DNA of 15,061 nt, taken from NCBI GenBank assembly GCA_038327995.1, contig JBBQLP010000057.1, forward strand, positions 1-15,061. Reading direction: 5' to 3'. This document shows, in pieces, positions 15,016 to 15,061 of the stretch. Position 1 is the first letter of the stretch. Each line of letters opens with the position of its first letter. The DNA comes from CAIOYC01 sp038327995. Its GTDB lineage: Bacteria; Pseudomonadota; Alphaproteobacteria; Caulobacterales; Caulobacteraceae. A program made the position numbers and the translations under genes. The notes below the pieces were generated by a model. The model ran no database searches, had not been told where the DNA came from, and saw nothing but the letters and a program-made list of their open reading frames with translations.

Positions 15016-15061
15016 ATGACGTACTCGACATTGATGGGCCCCGAGCGCCGCCGCCGGTTCA
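15016..15061 (+). CDS. Possible start of a regulator gene running off the window
   Basis: Fifteen codons are visible (MTYSTLMGPERRRRF), with a second ATG at 15034. The GPERRRRF stretch resembles the opening of TetR-family HTH proteins, and a perfect palindrome lies 21 bp upstream. No good Shine-Dalgarno sequence serves 15016; a GGAG at 14994 is too far. The call depends on sequence outside the window. Confidence 0.35.
   Translation, partial: MTYSTLMGPERRRRF

Overview
The window is GC-rich, densely coding DNA that reads like an alphaproteobacterial chromosome. Caulobacterales (Caulobacter/Phenylobacterium type) is my best guess. It rests on the general look of TrpB, the SURF1-containing quinol-oxidase operon and the RegB/RegA pair, and not on any marker gene. 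No RNA genes, CRISPR arrays or complete insertion sequences were seen.

Left part (1-4902). trpB (minus strand, 3' end cut by the window edge) is followed by a minus-strand cluster. In transcription order the cluster is folE2, a DCC thiol-disulfide protein, a possible 38-residue membrane peptide, a short-chain dehydrogenase and a secreted SOUL haem-binding protein. Divergent from folE2 is a MerR-type regulator with a cobalamin domain (LitR/CarH family). It retains both signature motifs: Wx9EH at residues 137-148 and ExHxxG at residues 185-190. The folE2/litR gap holds two matching 15-bp palindromes of the form TTTGTC-N3-GACAAA, which are strong candidate LitR operators. The whole block looks like a light-responsive (B12-photoreceptor) regulon.

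Middle (4899-5976). The photolyase expected after litR is broken. Its first eight codons overlap the litR stop, then the sequence changes to a lower-GC insert encoding a small two-helix membrane protein. After the insert a second, diverged litR 3' end appears, again overlapping a photolyase start. That second photolyase has frameshifts, stops and a runaway G tract, and only its N-terminal antenna domain remains. The window therefore carries two litR-phr junctions and no working photolyase.

Right part (6012-13622). A six-helix MFS-like half transporter diverges from a tight operon cyoA-cyoB-cyoC-cyoD-surf1-regB-regA. Almost all its junctions are 1-17 bp overlaps or near-overlaps. It encodes a haem-copper quinol oxidase with all four quinol-site residues, its SURF1 assembly factor, and a quinone/redox-sensing two-component system with the GGxxNPF motif. 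Making the oxidase together with the sensor of its own substrate pool suggests a feedback loop.

End (13623-15061). A TetR-family regulator sits downstream of a perfect 9-3-9 inverted repeat and ends in a long hairpin. It converges on a fasciclin-domain gene that has lost its start and secretion signal. Beyond lies a perfect 16-bp palindrome and the probable first codons of another regulator running off the edge.
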